From positions 205,572,743 through 205,636,742 of the forward strand of contig OZ020611.1 in the NCBI GenBank assembly GCA_963971575.1: a stretch of 64,000 bases of DNA, written 5' to 3'. The notes beneath the pieces are model-generated. The model was given only the letters and a program-made list of their open reading frames with translations. It made no database searches and was not told the origin of the DNA. Shown here one piece after another: positions 43,046-54,439 of the stretch (within the stretch, counting starts at the first letter, position 1; each line of letters begins with the position of its first letter). Source of the DNA: Liopterus haemorrhoidalis (lineage: Eukaryota; Arthropoda; Insecta; Coleoptera; Dytiscidae). The translations under genes were made by a program, and so were the position numbers.

Positions 43046-43710
43046 ACTTATATATACATATAATTTTATATGCTGTGTTTCATTTTGTAATACGTAACTA
43101 GATCTGATGATTTTAGTGACTTGTGGTATGTACATACTTTGACGTATCCATGTGAACAAATACTATGATAATATTATAAATGTATTGTAAATATACAACA
43201 TAAAAAATCAACTTTCCCTGTTAGTTACGTATCACAATATGAATCATACAATACAGTAAAAATAAAAATAATTTAATATTCAGAATTTTATTATTATTAT
43301 TATTATTAATCAGGTACATTAAACATATAAACAAAAGATTGGATAAAAATTATTCCTATATGCTATAAAGAAATTTATACAAGTTTTTAAATTTTTTTAG
43401 AAGTTTTTGAACGATCTTTTTCTGTTTCGCACTTTCTCTTTTTACTTTCCTTTGCTTTTCTTTGTTTTAAATTTAAATATTTAATCCTTATAAATAATAT
43501 TTGTTGTATCACATTACTGAGATAACCGTTTACGTTAGACAGTTAAATAAATACTATTCACTATCTGATTTTGTTAATACTTCCAATAAAACTTACCTGG
43601 ATTTCGTTAAAATTAGTACAATAATACAATAAAATTAAACGGCACGTCCCCCCCCCCCTTACGATCCAATGTAATTAATATAAAACGCATATTTCTCAGT
43701 TAGTTTTAGG
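43046..43710. other. no recognised gene; (ATT)n and poly-C tracts
   Basis: A TTATTATTATTATTATTA run lies near 43290-43315, and ten or more consecutive C near 43650. Confidence 0.5.
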
Positions 43711-43790
43711 TAGGGTTTCTCATTTCCCGGCTTTTTTGTTATCCCGGGATTCTGGGAAAAATGTTTTTTGTCCCGGGATCCCGGGAAAGA
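43711..43790. mobile_element. hAT-like terminal fragment
   Basis: AGGGTTTCTCATTTCCCGGC followed by two ATCCCGGGAT(T/C)C-like stretches resembles a hAT end type, but the initial CA is mutated and no partner is present. Confidence 0.4.
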
Positions 43791-43794
43791 GCCT

Positions 43795-43893
43795 TGGGAA
43801 AATGTGAAGAAGGCCAACCGTTTCCAAGACGATTTGTTTGGAGCGATGAGGCCACATTCAGATTAAATGGTACAATTAAGCGCCAAAATTGTA
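43795..43893 (+). pseudogene. Tc-like transposase, first-Asp region (left of insertion)
   Basis: The frame reads [18 protein letters not shown], the conserved block around the first catalytic Asp of insect Tc3/DUF4817-type transposases. The next block (Y.aPENPH...) is found only after the mariner insertion, at 44747. Confidence 0.85.
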
Positions 43894-44744
43894 TTGGGTT
43901 AATGCAAAATTAACGACGATTTTTTTATGTGTTGAACAATAGCACTTGCTGTATGTAATAATTGTAAAATATACTTTTGTTTTCAGGATGGAAAGCGGCA
44001 CAGTCATTTCGCGATCTCAGCTAGTTTTTCGGCAAAGGAACAATCAGTCAAAAACAAGTTGAAAGATAGTACCACAAGTTCAATGCGGATGATACAAGTC
44101 TTAAGGATGATGAAGGAAGAGGAAGGCCATCAGATTTCGACAACCAGGTAGTTTTGTCAGCCAAGAAAGAGGACGATAGCATGACAACCCGGCTACTGGC
44201 CGAAGACTTCAATGTCGACCAATCCACGATTGTCTGTCGCCTAAAAAAGCTTGGAAAGGTATGAAAATTGGCTGGATGGGTGCCTTGCGAACTCTCCGAC
44301 AATAATAAAGCCAATTGTGTTCGAATTTTCACCGAATTGTTGCAGAAAAACGAGTAATCGTCATTTTTGAAAATTCTTGAATTTGTCACTGGTGATGAAT
44401 CTGATTATTGCTCTTCAAAAACGTCAAAAGAAAGAAAGTTTGTGTATCTCCGGGTGAAACACCGAAAGGAATAACAAAAGGGCCTACATTAAGAAAGAAA
44501 TGTGGTGCGTATAATGGGACAGAAGCGGAATCCTCCATTGGGAGATCATTGTAAACGGCATTTGCTTTTGGTGGAATGATGATGATGAGCGTCATGAGTG
44601 GCGGATTCCGGACAAAAACGGAAAACGGCAATTCAATATCAACAGCGACGTCTATCTGGCTCAGCTTGATCGTCTTCATACAGATTTTTTTGTTGAATAA
44701 ACTTATATACAATAAAAATCGTCGTTAATTTTTCATTAACCCAA
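43894..44744 (+). mobile_element. internally deleted mariner nested in a Tc-like element
   Basis: The ends are TTGGGTTAATGCAAAATTAA, continuing CGACGAT, and its inverted copy with one or two differences. TA flanks both sides (43892-43893, 44745-44746). The length is 851 bp. The terminal repeat and the transposase relic fit the cecropia/HsMar1-like mariner group, judged from memory of that group. Confidence 0.92.
43985..44690 (+). pseudogene. mariner transposase lacking its catalytic end
   Basis: It reads YHKFNADDTSLKDDEGRGRP, SDFDNQVVLSAKKEDDSMTT, RLLAEDFNVDQSTIVCRLKK and LAGWVPCELSDNNKANCV, the helix-turn-helix region and linker. FVTGDES (first Asp) and a frame-shifted KERKFVYLRV follow. 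Near the end VYLAQLDRLH remains and the gene stops, so the second and third Asp blocks are deleted. At least three frame breaks are visible. Confidence 0.88.
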
Positions 44745-44746
44745 TA

Positions 44747-44860
44747 CTTACTGAGCCTGAAAATCCACCCATTATGGAGGAACATCATGTGAATTTCCCA
44801 GGAATGACGGTGTGGTGCGGTTTATCAGTGAATAGATTAATTGGTCCGCTGAAATTGTCT
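44747..44860 (+). pseudogene. Tc-like transposase, right of the mariner insertion
   Basis: [20 protein letters not shown] then [13 protein letters not shown] continues directly from the 43795-43893 block, as in the usual Y.aPENPh...v.vW.Gl...iIGP region. A frameshift lies at the junction. The rest of the gene is not recognisable beyond 44860. Confidence 0.85.
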
Positions 44861-46576
44861 CCTAAATCGTTTTTGTAATCCTAGCGCGTTTTGTACTTTT
44901 GATATATTTTGATAGTCAGAATAGATTTCTAACAGGGGTTTATTTTGAATAGAAATGTCAATAATCTTACAAAATATTAATAATAATTTCGGAAATATGT
45001 CGAATTCCTTCAAGAATATTTACTGGAAGATATCATCGTCACTGGGATCAATAGAGAGGATTGCAGATACCATTGGAACAATTGTGCATTTAATTAATCT
45101 TATTTAGGTTAATTAAATTTTATTAGAAGTATCTTATATGTTGAATATAAATAAGTTAAATAACACTGATATAATTATAAAAAATAAATGATATTCTTCT
45201 CATTAAATTACCAGGCTATCGTATCTTCTCCACTTCAAGTACATCTAAAAATTCATAAAATATATATTTACATATATAAAACACATTTTAAATCACACTA
45301 ACCTATAAATATACACGTATGCAAACATCAAGTACAAATGTCAAAAACAATATCATTTTTCAAAGAGGGCACGTTACTTGGTCTCCTAAGAGCAACACAA
45401 CACCGTTAAAAGTGCACTATAGATGAGTTACAGAATACCAATACGAGGTGTTGAAAATCGAAACTTTCAACAGGATATCGTAGAAATGATTGTCGAAAAA
45501 CTTACAGAATAGACTTCCTGCTATTAAAGTGTGGATATATTTTTTTGCGACACTCTGTATTTATATTTAGTTAATACCTGTACATTTAGTATAAATTGTT
45601 AATATTTTATGTATACATTTATTCAGCTGATGATGGCTTAACAAGCCGAACTATATATTTTAGCGCTTTTTATCGCTTATATAAATATCAATTAAAACAC
45701 AGATTCGAATACAAATTGACATAATATTTTATTAATATGCAAACAACGAGTATTTACAATCTGTCATATATATCATCATTTTATAATTGCTATCGTTAAA
45801 AATGACGTTCCAATAACTTGCTGCTCTAATATGGCTGTCCTAATCCTGCCGCGTCCCCGAGGCATCCTCAAAATTTAATGACTGGAAAATAAAACAGAAA
45901 AATCTGCATTTTTGAACTAGTCCACCTTTACATCTCTAACTGCAACGTAAATGTTTTCACCTGACTCATTATGTGTAAATTGAGCAATTTTGGCGTAAAA
46001 TATTTAAATAATTCCCCGGTCCTCTTGTCCCGGACTGGAATGTTTAATAGTCACCTCAAATAAGTCACTAGTTAAGTATGTTGAAAAATAAGATTTTGAA
46101 TAAATCCAAACGTATATATAAATGTCCTAAGAATGTGAACAGCTAAATCCAATTTATTTTAAACAAAATAAGAAAAAATAAAGCTAAAGTAGACAGTAAA
46201 TAACCTCAAAATTATTTTTGACACATTAACAATTGTTCGCTACGGTCACATGAATATGCGCATCCTGCTGCGCCGTTATTGGTTTATTGTATCCAATATT
46301 TTAGGCCGAGACAATAAATATTGCTTGGTTTTGTGTATCGTACAAGATCTCGTACATAATCCTGTAGCACACGATACAATAATACTTGTAAGATAAATCG
46401 TACGAGATTAAAATAAAAAAATCGCACCGCGTACTATAGGCATTAGACTTTATATCGTATAGAGTTTGTGTGGAGCTTGTAGCATACGCTGCTTTTGCTA
46501 CTCGGTTAATGTGGCTGATTGTAGCTTTGAAAATTGTTAACACCGAAACTGCAGTCAGCATGACAAATATATATTA
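44861..46576. other. no recognised gene; hammerhead-like motif at 45627-45651
   Basis: CTGATGA followed by the hairpin TGGCTT-AAC-AAGCC and GAAC (45627-45651) resembles a hammerhead ribozyme core (CUGAUGA, stem II, GAAA), except that the last A is C. The cleavage strand was not identified. Otherwise AT-rich. Confidence 0.3.
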
Positions 46577-47444
46577 GGTTAATGTTCCGTATGAGTCCAC
46601 CAGAACTAGGCTGTATGCTTAGAATAAAATATATTGTAACGTTAGAAACGAGAATGTATGGTCGTAAGAGTGGGGAGCCAATAGGAATCATTCATGCATC
46701 TGTAGTTGGCAGAGATATACGCGTTTCTAACATGACGATACGTCGGAATATAACTAATATTTTTGGTACTCTTTATGAAGTTAATGTTCTTCAAAATATG
46801 AATACCATGAATTTCATTGAAAACAGGCAAAAATTCGTTATGAGTACCTGTTTATATACGTCTATCAAGTTTAAATTTTTTCTGTCCAATATTTTTGCTA
46901 ACTAAACCTAACCTATTTAGTTTTATCATTGATTGTTTGCATATAGTAAAGATATATAAATGCTTTATACAGTTTTAATACATTTACGTAATTTAGCCTC
47001 TATGAATGCGATGAAAAACAGAATGTTCTATTTCAGATATAAAATTGGTAGGTCGGAAATATATTGATATTTTTGAGGATTCTCTCTTTTAATAAAGTTA
47101 ATGTTTTTCAAAATATGTATACTATAAATCCCATTTAACCATTTTAATGTGACTTTAAGCGGATAAATAATAAAATTTAATTATTCAAGTTTTTCTTTAA
47201 AAATATTAATACAAGCTAAATGTTAACAAACACTTATTAAATAATTGCTTGGATTTCAGAACAGATAACTATCAAGTACTTATTTAAATTTCAGTTTTGA
47301 ATAAATATATTGGAAACGATAAATCGTAAATGTTATGTTTTGAAAGAAAGGGGCGCCGCTTCGCCAAAGCCAAATCTCATTCTAACTAGTTTACGCGTTT
47401 TCTCTGACGAGTTGTTTGTGGTGGACTTATACGGAACATTAACC
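46577..47444. mobile_element. TIR element of unknown family, 868 bp
   Basis: The ends are inverted copies of GGTTAATGTTCCGTAT(G/A)A, continuing GTCCACCA, about 26 bases with one difference. ATATATTA on the left and ATATATTG on the right suggest an 8-bp duplication with one change. A 107-codon open frame at the left end includes the terminal repeat and has no known domain. Confidence 0.75.
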
Positions 47445-47452
47445 ATATATTG

Positions 47453-48430
47453 TTGTGAAACTTTATCAAATACTTGATTTGAGAAACTTTTACCTACATA
47501 TGTATGCTTTTATAGTATACTTTCGTAATTTATCAAAGAAGTACATAATTAAAGTAATTTGTCATTCTGAAGATACGTTTTAAAGTAATTATCCGTGTAA
47601 CGTGTAATTCTAATACATAATTCAAACAACATTTTCTACGCAACTAAATTAATTATCTTCGTAAGAATATAACTCAGGTTCGTGTTACATGAACTGCGAA
47701 AATTTGACAGTTACGCCATCTTGACATTTGCTATATTAACTCCAACATACGAACTTGACACTCTTTGAATACATTTGTAACAATGTATATTTGGAATTGT
47801 TTGTATAGTGTTCAACGTGTACAGTGAACAGCACTGTGACATCATTGTTTGTCTTTGTTACAACCATAACAAGGAAGACATGATTCTCTTATTTTATATG
47901 CTGGTTCCGTTGACTAAAAATAGATGGAGTTAAATAAAATTACCATATTCAGGATGTGCTACAAAATATAAGTAGTCACGCATTTTGTTTAAAAGTTTTA
48001 TAAAGCTTTGGAAGAAAAAGTGGAATTCTACAAAAGTAATTGGTGGATTTGATTCTATTTTAAGGAAATGTTGATACATTGAGATATATAAAAATAATGA
48101 TATATGAAGTTTGATAAAGAAATGGGTAGATTTTGCAGTACGTGCTAAGTGGAGAGGGAGAATAACTATATGATACAGTTGTCATTTCTAAGCTGACTGT
48201 CGTTGAATTTGTTTCTCTAAATTTAAGTTTCCATTACTGCGTCGTGATGCAAAAAACAACCTATTTATATTTCTTATGCAATGTGCCTTTTTCTTGGTAA
48301 ATTAAAGATGCAGAACATCAAATAAGTTGTCAAGTCGCTTTCCACAGCACTGTTGCTGACGCTATGACAACCAAAGATCAGACTGTTTTTTTCTAAAACG
48401 TAATTTCCTTTTCTAAACATTACGAATACA
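47453..48430. other. no recognised gene
   Basis: AT-rich, no coding relic. Confidence 0.5.
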
Positions 48431-48439
48431 TTTTCCAAA

Positions 48440-48610
48440 TACATGGCCGTCTCTAAATCTAACTATGATCTATACCATTTGAAAATTAATAACATCCGTA
48501 TCAAACAAGTTGTTTTATACAAATATCTCGGTACTAATTTAAACGAAAATTGCGAACACCACAAAATAAAGAGCTCGAAAATGCATTTGCAAAAATGAGA
48601 CTGCTTCTAT
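48440..48610 (+). pseudogene. RTE-like LINE, post-active-site fragment
   Basis: The frame reads KYMAVSKSNYDLYHLKINNI and IRIKQVVLYKYLGTNLNENC, matching the K.kwM..sr...... and f.YLGt.l.e.. blocks downstream of the YADD motif. Only ~55 codons remain before a stop. Confidence 0.75.
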
Positions 48611-48624
48611 GTTTCTTTGGTTTA

Positions 48625-48787
48625 AATGGAACTAGATTTTTAATTCTAGTAACTTTTACCGTTCAAGTGAGGCTTTTGATATTTTTTTTATCTAAATCCA
48701 ACTTAAAACCTGAAAAAGAGAGATCATGAAACTTTCAAAAATTCAAATTCCAGTTAGTTCCGCTTAAACGTTTGGAATAACCTATAA
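48625..48787 (-). mobile_element. MITE family H, copy 2
   Basis: Reverse-complement relative of 42861-43045. It ends CGCTTAAACGTTTGGAATAA then CCTATA immediately before the pogo left end; its outer left end is missing. Confidence 0.55.
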
Positions 48788-50500
48788 GTAGGGTAGGGTG
48801 GGGCTTATAGTTTATCGGGTAAGAAGAACCACCATGTATATTTGTAGTGCTGACGGTCGGTTAGTATATTGCGTCGATGGGTGGGAGTGATTTACACGGG
48901 AATGACCTAGGAATGCATGGTTTTGCTCAGTTACAGCGGTCTGCTAGTTAGTGCCAGACTGCAGTGGTGAAAGTACACGTAAGTAAAATTTTCCATTTGT
49001 TATTATTTTGGTATAATAATTTTGGTGATTTATTTCCCTACTTTGTACAGTACCTTATTGCAGGCTAATGTTTCAAGTTACATATAATATCGCTCATATT
49101 CAGATCCACCTGTTAGTTTATTCTAACCTCAAAATTAAAAGCAACTACTGTTGGGGTAAAGAGATCAGTGGTGGTCTTTTGTGCCCCACTGTGGACCTTA
49201 TTACCTCATCATGATTTTCACTCTGTTTTGTAACTCCTTTGTTTTAGAATAGGTAATTATAAACGAAGAACTGATCAAGGCACGAAATCGGTCGCCTTGA
49301 TGCAACGTGCAGCAGAACTAGTGATGAAAGAGAATCAAGCACTAAGACAGGTGTGTCGGGAGTACGAAATATGTAGAACATCAATAGCAAGATTTATAAA
49401 TCGAATTAAAGACAATTACAAATACCTAAGCTTTGATTATAGAACACCAAGAAAAATTTTTAAGCCAAAGCAAGAATCCAGTCTCACACAATATTTGCTT
49501 AGACTTGATCAAATTTTTCATGGGATAAGATCTAAAGAAGTACGTCGACTGGCATATGTCTGTGCAGTTAAATATAATATAAATGTTCCAGATATTTGGA
49601 ATTCAAATAAAATGGCTGGCAAAAAGGGAATGTCAGCCTTTCTTAAACGAAACCAATCTTTGTCTGTTAGAAAGCTGGAGGCAACGAGTCTGAGTAGGGG
49701 TACTTTCTTTAACAAAAGTAACGTTTAAGCATTTTTGACAAATTAGCAGATGTTATGGACCGTTATAAGCTTACAGCTTCTTCCATGTGGAACGCTGATG
49801 AAACTGGTGTTTCGACCGTCTCCAAACCATCAAAAATAGTTGCTGTTAAGGGTAAGCGTAATGTTGGATCAGTTACATCGGCAGAAATAGGAACTAACGT
49901 GACATTATTTGTACCTGTTTCACCTTCAGCATCTTTTGTGCCACACATGTTTGTGTTCCGCGAAAAAAAATTGATTGTATCCTGATTGTATTGGTGTGGG
50001 TAATACAAGCAGCTGGATGACGGATACTGAAAGTTTCATATTCCTGCAGCATTTCATCAAGCATGTGAAACCTACTAAAGATTTTTCCCGTATTGCTGAT
50101 TTTGGACAATCACATTTATCATTTCCAACATTGTACCTAGCTAAAGATAATGGAGTGGTGATGCTTTCATTGCCCCCTCATTGTTCCCATAAGCTGCATC
50201 CGTTAGATGTATCAATTTATGGATCATTAAAAAAATACCTACCATCGGCTCAACATACATGGATGGGAAACAATGCGGGAAAAACGATGACTATCTATGA
50301 CATTCCAGGAATACTTCGCACACCTTTACCACTATCCTTGACTTCAGTTAATATAATAAGTGGATTTAAGAAAACGGGAATTTTTCCATTTGATAAAAAT
50401 AAATTTGTGGATTCTGATTTTTGTGAGTTTGTAATGTCCTTAGCATACAAAAAACGAATCACAGAACGTAACTCACACCTGGGGGTAGCGGAGAGTTGAA
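48788..50500 (+). mobile_element. pogo/Tigger-like transposon
   Basis: It starts at GTAGGGTAGGGTGGGGC, the inverted partner of which closes the deletion derivative at 6520-6535. It contains a nearly full-length transposase relic. The right terminal repeat is not seen; after ~50500 the sequence continues as a mariner-type end. Confidence 0.8.
49249..50499 (+). pseudogene. pogo-family transposase (HTH_psq plus DDE_1), frame-broken
   Basis: It begins IGNYKRRTDQGTKSVALMQR after a TTTTAG acceptor-like site. Next comes a psq helix-turn-helix with RQVCREYEICRTSIARF, and a CENP-B-like second DNA-binding region (RLDQIFHGIRSKEVRRLAY, MAGKKGMSAFLKRN). The DDE_1 domain has MWNADETGVSTVSKPSKIVA (first Asp), a second block IADFGQSHLSFP where LLDNHxSH is usual, so the Asp is kept but the Asn is lost, and PPHCSHKLHPLDVSIYGSLK (third Asp). 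One extra base near 49727 and a frame break near 49975 divide it into three frames. It is the least damaged transposase in the window. Confidence 0.92.
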
Positions 50501-50504
50501 GCTC

Positions 50505-50665
50505 CATCGTGGATGGCTACCAAACCAAGATTAAGCGTCGCAGCTTGGAGTGGTGCGTATTTGTAGGCTGGAAATCAAGCTATACGCCAGTGTTGCCAGA
50601 TCTTGAGTTGAAGCGTTCTTCGCGACTTCAGGACCTTGGAGACCTTATTTTACGGACAACCCTCG
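50505..50665 (+). mobile_element. mariner-type right terminus
   Basis: It ends TTTTACGGACAACCCTCG followed by TA, the inverted form of the CGAGGGTTGTCC end at 23841. A hAT-like CAGTGTTGCCAGATC lies at 50588. No transposase sequence was recognised. Confidence 0.5.
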
Positions 50666-50856
50666 TATATGCCGCTTGTTGTGAATGTTTTCAGCATATT
50701 TCTTAAAAAGACTAATTGTGTCCTAACTTTAATAATAACTTTAAATATTTTTGACAATATAACGAATCCAATTAACAAATAAGTCGATTGAACAAATAAA
50801 TAAGAAATCTTAAATATATGCTGATAAAACTGGAAAAAATAAGCCACATGGCTTCT

Positions 50857-50958
50857 CCAAAGTTTCATTGGTGTTTCGGGGTTAAAACTGTTTACTAAAA
50901 AACTTATCTCTTATTATTGATTTAACAGAAAAAAATATAAAACAAAGATTGCTTAAAA
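50857..50958 (-). repeat. Repeat B, copy 2, left half
   Basis: TTTCGGGGTTAAAACTG and TTAACAGAAAAAAATATA match 32025-32090. The repeat resumes after the hAT at 53520 with ACGAAAACAAATCTT, matching 32112-32126. Confidence 0.65.
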
Positions 50959-51023
50959 CAGTGTTTCTCAACCTTTTCTGGCATGGGACCCCCCAAAATA
51001 ACTTAAATATTGTCTGCGGCCCC

Positions 51024-51026
<3 letters not shown>

Positions 51027-51103
<77 letters not shown>

Positions 51104-51113
51104 ATATATATAT
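51027..51113. repeat. (TA)n microsatellite
   Basis: About 40 TA units with one TC interruption. A second shorter TA tract lies at 51354-51382. Confidence 0.95.
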
Positions 51114-51350
51114 GTAAGCTATGAAGCTTACGTTGGTCATATGGATGGACGAGGATCGAGCAATCACACAACACATTACTTAACTAATGATTTATTTAAC
51201 AAAACACTAATACATTAACATTTTACTATACACAGTAAGATATATCGTATCGGTCAACGCCAAGCCAGACGCGTTCACTACTTCTCTCTATGCATTATGG
51301 GCGGCGGGTGGTGGACTACCGTCAGCGGTCCCCAAACGGTTTTTACAGGT

Positions 51351-51386
<36 letters not shown>

Positions 51387-51974
51387 CGGGACAAGAACGG
51401 GAGCTAGGGCAAAGGAAAAAATTTAACCACAATAAATTGTTTTATTATTAAGTCTTACAAAAGAAATATGCAGATGGTCTGCTGCAGCAGAAAGTTAATT
51501 ATTTTATTTATTGTACCAGTACAACAAATATTTTTAAGAGCAGGTTCTAACTTATAAATTGTTGTTGCTATACCAATATAATTCAATATTCATTTACTGA
51601 ATAATCGGGATTTATGAAAATGATTTAAAAAATAGTTTTGTTTCTCTAGTTATAGCCGATAGTGTATGCATGTATGTGTTTCTATATTGTCCATATAAGC
51701 ACATTCTACATAACAATGACTTACATTATAAAATTAACAAAAATTTCTACAAACACCTTTCCAGTGGCTCCAATTTTGGTCTGCATGGAGTCCAAACACT
51801 AAAGTCTACACTATAGCACACTATTTCATGTATTTTCTGCACTTTTATCACTTAAAAATAACTAAAAACGTCAGAAAAAAATTAAGACGCCACTTGCAAA
51901 AATCACGTATCACTACATATCAAGATTGCTAATCATGATAAAGCTCATTAACGCTACGTACAACCCCCAGAGAT

Positions 51975-52695
51975 TATTAGTTTCTTATACAAAACTAACA
52001 ATCTGAAATAAAATTAGTGACAATCTATACATTAAATATTGCACTGAATTTTTATCTATCTAATAAGATATTTTTGATTGTAGAAAAAATTATTGTAAAA
52101 ATGTTATTGCTAAATAACTTAATAATAGGTATTACACAACAATGTTCTGTAATTTTTTAAATATATTTGTGGGTTTCAAATAATTTTTATATTTATATAG
52201 TTTTGTGTAGAAATGTTCAAATAATACGTTAACATTTTTTTCGACATGATTGTTTATAGTTTAGAGTCTTCGTCGAAAAATATTATACTTGATGATAATG
52301 AAATGCCACTTGGTACAAGTATTCTTTACATAAAATGGAACATTTTTATCCGCCGCACCTATATTAAGAACCGCGGCAGATTCGAGGTGGCGGCAAAAGT
52401 AGATTACCAAGTACAATAACTATAAGTAATTTTCACAATAACACAAATTATCTCCAAACATATTTGTTGAATGAAGCTTTAGCTACAATTTGCCGCATGG
52501 AGCACAAATATGCGTCGAAGGGTTTACAAGATGGCGTCTATAACGCAAGTTGTTTATTTACAATTACATGATAGTTCTTTTGACAATTAAAAATATCCTA
52601 TTAGGTAGATAAATATTGGCTGAAAAGTTTGATGTATAGATTGTTACTAATTTTATTTCAGGTTGTTAGTCTTGTATAGGAAACTGTACGGTTGT
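51975..52695. mobile_element. inner foldback element in the hAT
   Basis: 51975-52120 and 52530-52695 are inverted copies. One shared block is AGTTTCTTATACAAAACTAA with its partner TTAGTCTTGTATAGGAAACT; another is ATCTA(T/C)CTAATA(A/G)GATATTTT. The ~410-bp loop between is not recognised. No clear target duplication. Confidence 0.7.
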
Positions 52696-53600
52696 GCGCC
52701 CCGTTCAGGAATATAGTCATTAGCAATTAATAAATAAGGAACAGAATTGCTTAAAATAATTCTTTATGAGAATAAACACATATATTAATATTTTATCAAT
52801 AGTATACAGGTGGTTGAAATTGAACTACCGGGCCCAATACACTATTTTTTATTATTGAAGATGAAGTATAACGTTAAATTTGGGAATTACTTGGTACTAC
52901 ATGATCTAAAATAGTTTATATTTTGTTACTTTGTATCTTTATATAAATAGTTATACATTTTGATTGAGGATTTATTAAAATTTCAGAGCTATAGCGTTGG
53001 AGACACGGCCTATATGGTAAAATGGGAGGACAGAGGTGATAATAGGATGACTTTTGGGCTGTCAATCATAATTCTGAGACCTCAAAAAGTGATGAAAATT
53101 ACTATTGGAGGTATAATGGAGTTATCTCTCGAGAATTTTATATAGGTTAATTTTTTTATTTACGGGTTCATTTGGAGGGCTAATGCTTTCCATTTTGAAC
53201 ACTTTCGCATCCTTACTCTTTAGCTAACAGTAGCTCGGAGCATAACAAAAAATATTGCAAATTCAAGTCGTACCTCCTTGAAAGTACTTGAAGTACCTCC
53301 AACGCGAACCGTTTTAATTAGTTTAAATTAGTTGTCAAAATAAGTATAATTTATTTTATTTAAGTTTAAAAGGTATATTTTAATGAATATAAATGTCATA
53401 TATTTATGAATATATCTTGCAAAATTGAGCGTTTTTCTATTATAATTTCATGATTCGATTTTATATGACTTCGCGGCCCCCCGACGAAGCTTTCACGGCC
53501 CCCCGGTTGAGAAACGCTGCCGTATAATACGAAAACAAATCTTTTTTTTCAATTGGATGAAAATTTGGAGAGTTACCCGGGGATACCCTATAACTAAACT

Positions 53601-54376
53601 TAAGAAATGCAAAATCAAATTGATTTTTTAATCCAACCAATTTTTTAAATTGTTTTATTGTGGGAAAAGGCTTTAGAAACCGTTTGCGCCTTGGGTCTCG
53701 ATGTTAGTAAATACGGCCCTGCTAATATCAATATTCGAAATATAGCATAAATTCAATGTTACGGGCACTTAAAATGGCGTTTGCTATTCTACGCTATCGT
53801 CACACAGAGACAAGGTCATACGAGAGTTGTTAACTCCCTATAAACTCGTAATCCATGTTATTTCCAAATCGTGTAAAAATAATTCTTGCATGAACAGGTT
53901 TGAGTGTAATTCTCTTCTCTGGCCTTTGTTTAATATTACGCGTAAACATATTTGTAAATGTAGAGGGTATTGCGTCGAAGTGGAAAATGGGAGTCGGTTT
54001 CCTGTAGTTCATGAAATGCATATTGCTAACAAATAATCAGGAAATAAATGAAGGAAAGTGCGATGCAATATTTGTAGCGTGCAGTGTTTATGAAATTTCA
54101 TATTATCGTTAATAAAGATGTCGTCTTTGTTCCCTTTCATGAATTATTAACAGGAAACACAAGCAAACCATGCATCATATATCACGCTTTAATTAAAACG
54201 TAAAATGTTAAGATTGCTAGTCATCTTAGGAGGAGCGCTCATCAACTGATTTTACATATGATATGATGGGTGATATGACAAGAAACTTACAAATCACATG
54301 TCATAAGTTTAAAACCAATAAAAGTCAATTTCAAACAGCGCTCACTGAACTAACAAATCACTTTCATCGTCATATC
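53601..54376. other. no recognised gene
   Basis: AT-rich, no coding relic. Two small open frames on opposite strands (53827-54036 and 53830-54021) overlap and have no domain. Confidence 0.5.
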
Positions 54377-54378
54377 TA

Positions 54379-54439
54379 CGAGTGGCAGTTGAAAAGTAAT
54401 CGGCCTAGGTAAGAAAACACATAGTCTCCTTTTAGAACT
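54379..54439 (-). mobile_element. mariner 3' end, separated from its gene by a LINE
   Basis: CGAGTGGCAGTTGAAAAGTA, preceded by TA, matches the terminal repeat closing the mariner at 7472-8379. The next bases (CATAGTCTCCTTTTAGAACT) match that element's 3' coding border. The same sequence resumes at 55887. Confidence 0.85.

Larger units (their letters stand above)
50959..53519. mobile_element. non-coding hAT element, 2.56 kb
   Basis: The left end CAGTGTTTCTCAACC and the right end, inverted, CAGCGTTTCTCAACC are classic hAT termini, followed by GACCCCCC/GGGGGGCC tracts. The flanks GCTTAAAA and CCGTATAA match in five of eight positions, so any duplication is degraded. No transposase relic was recognised inside; the body holds (TA)n tracts and an inner inverted repeat. 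Confidence 0.88.

Noticed and set aside
46582..46905. 107-codon frame as a transposase of the 46.6 kb element
   Set aside because: It begins inside the terminal repeat, shows no DDE-type or zinc-finger motif, and is matched by an overlapping frame on the other strand.
50949..51218. Open frame rich in IYIYIY
   Set aside because: It is the (TA)n tract read as protein.
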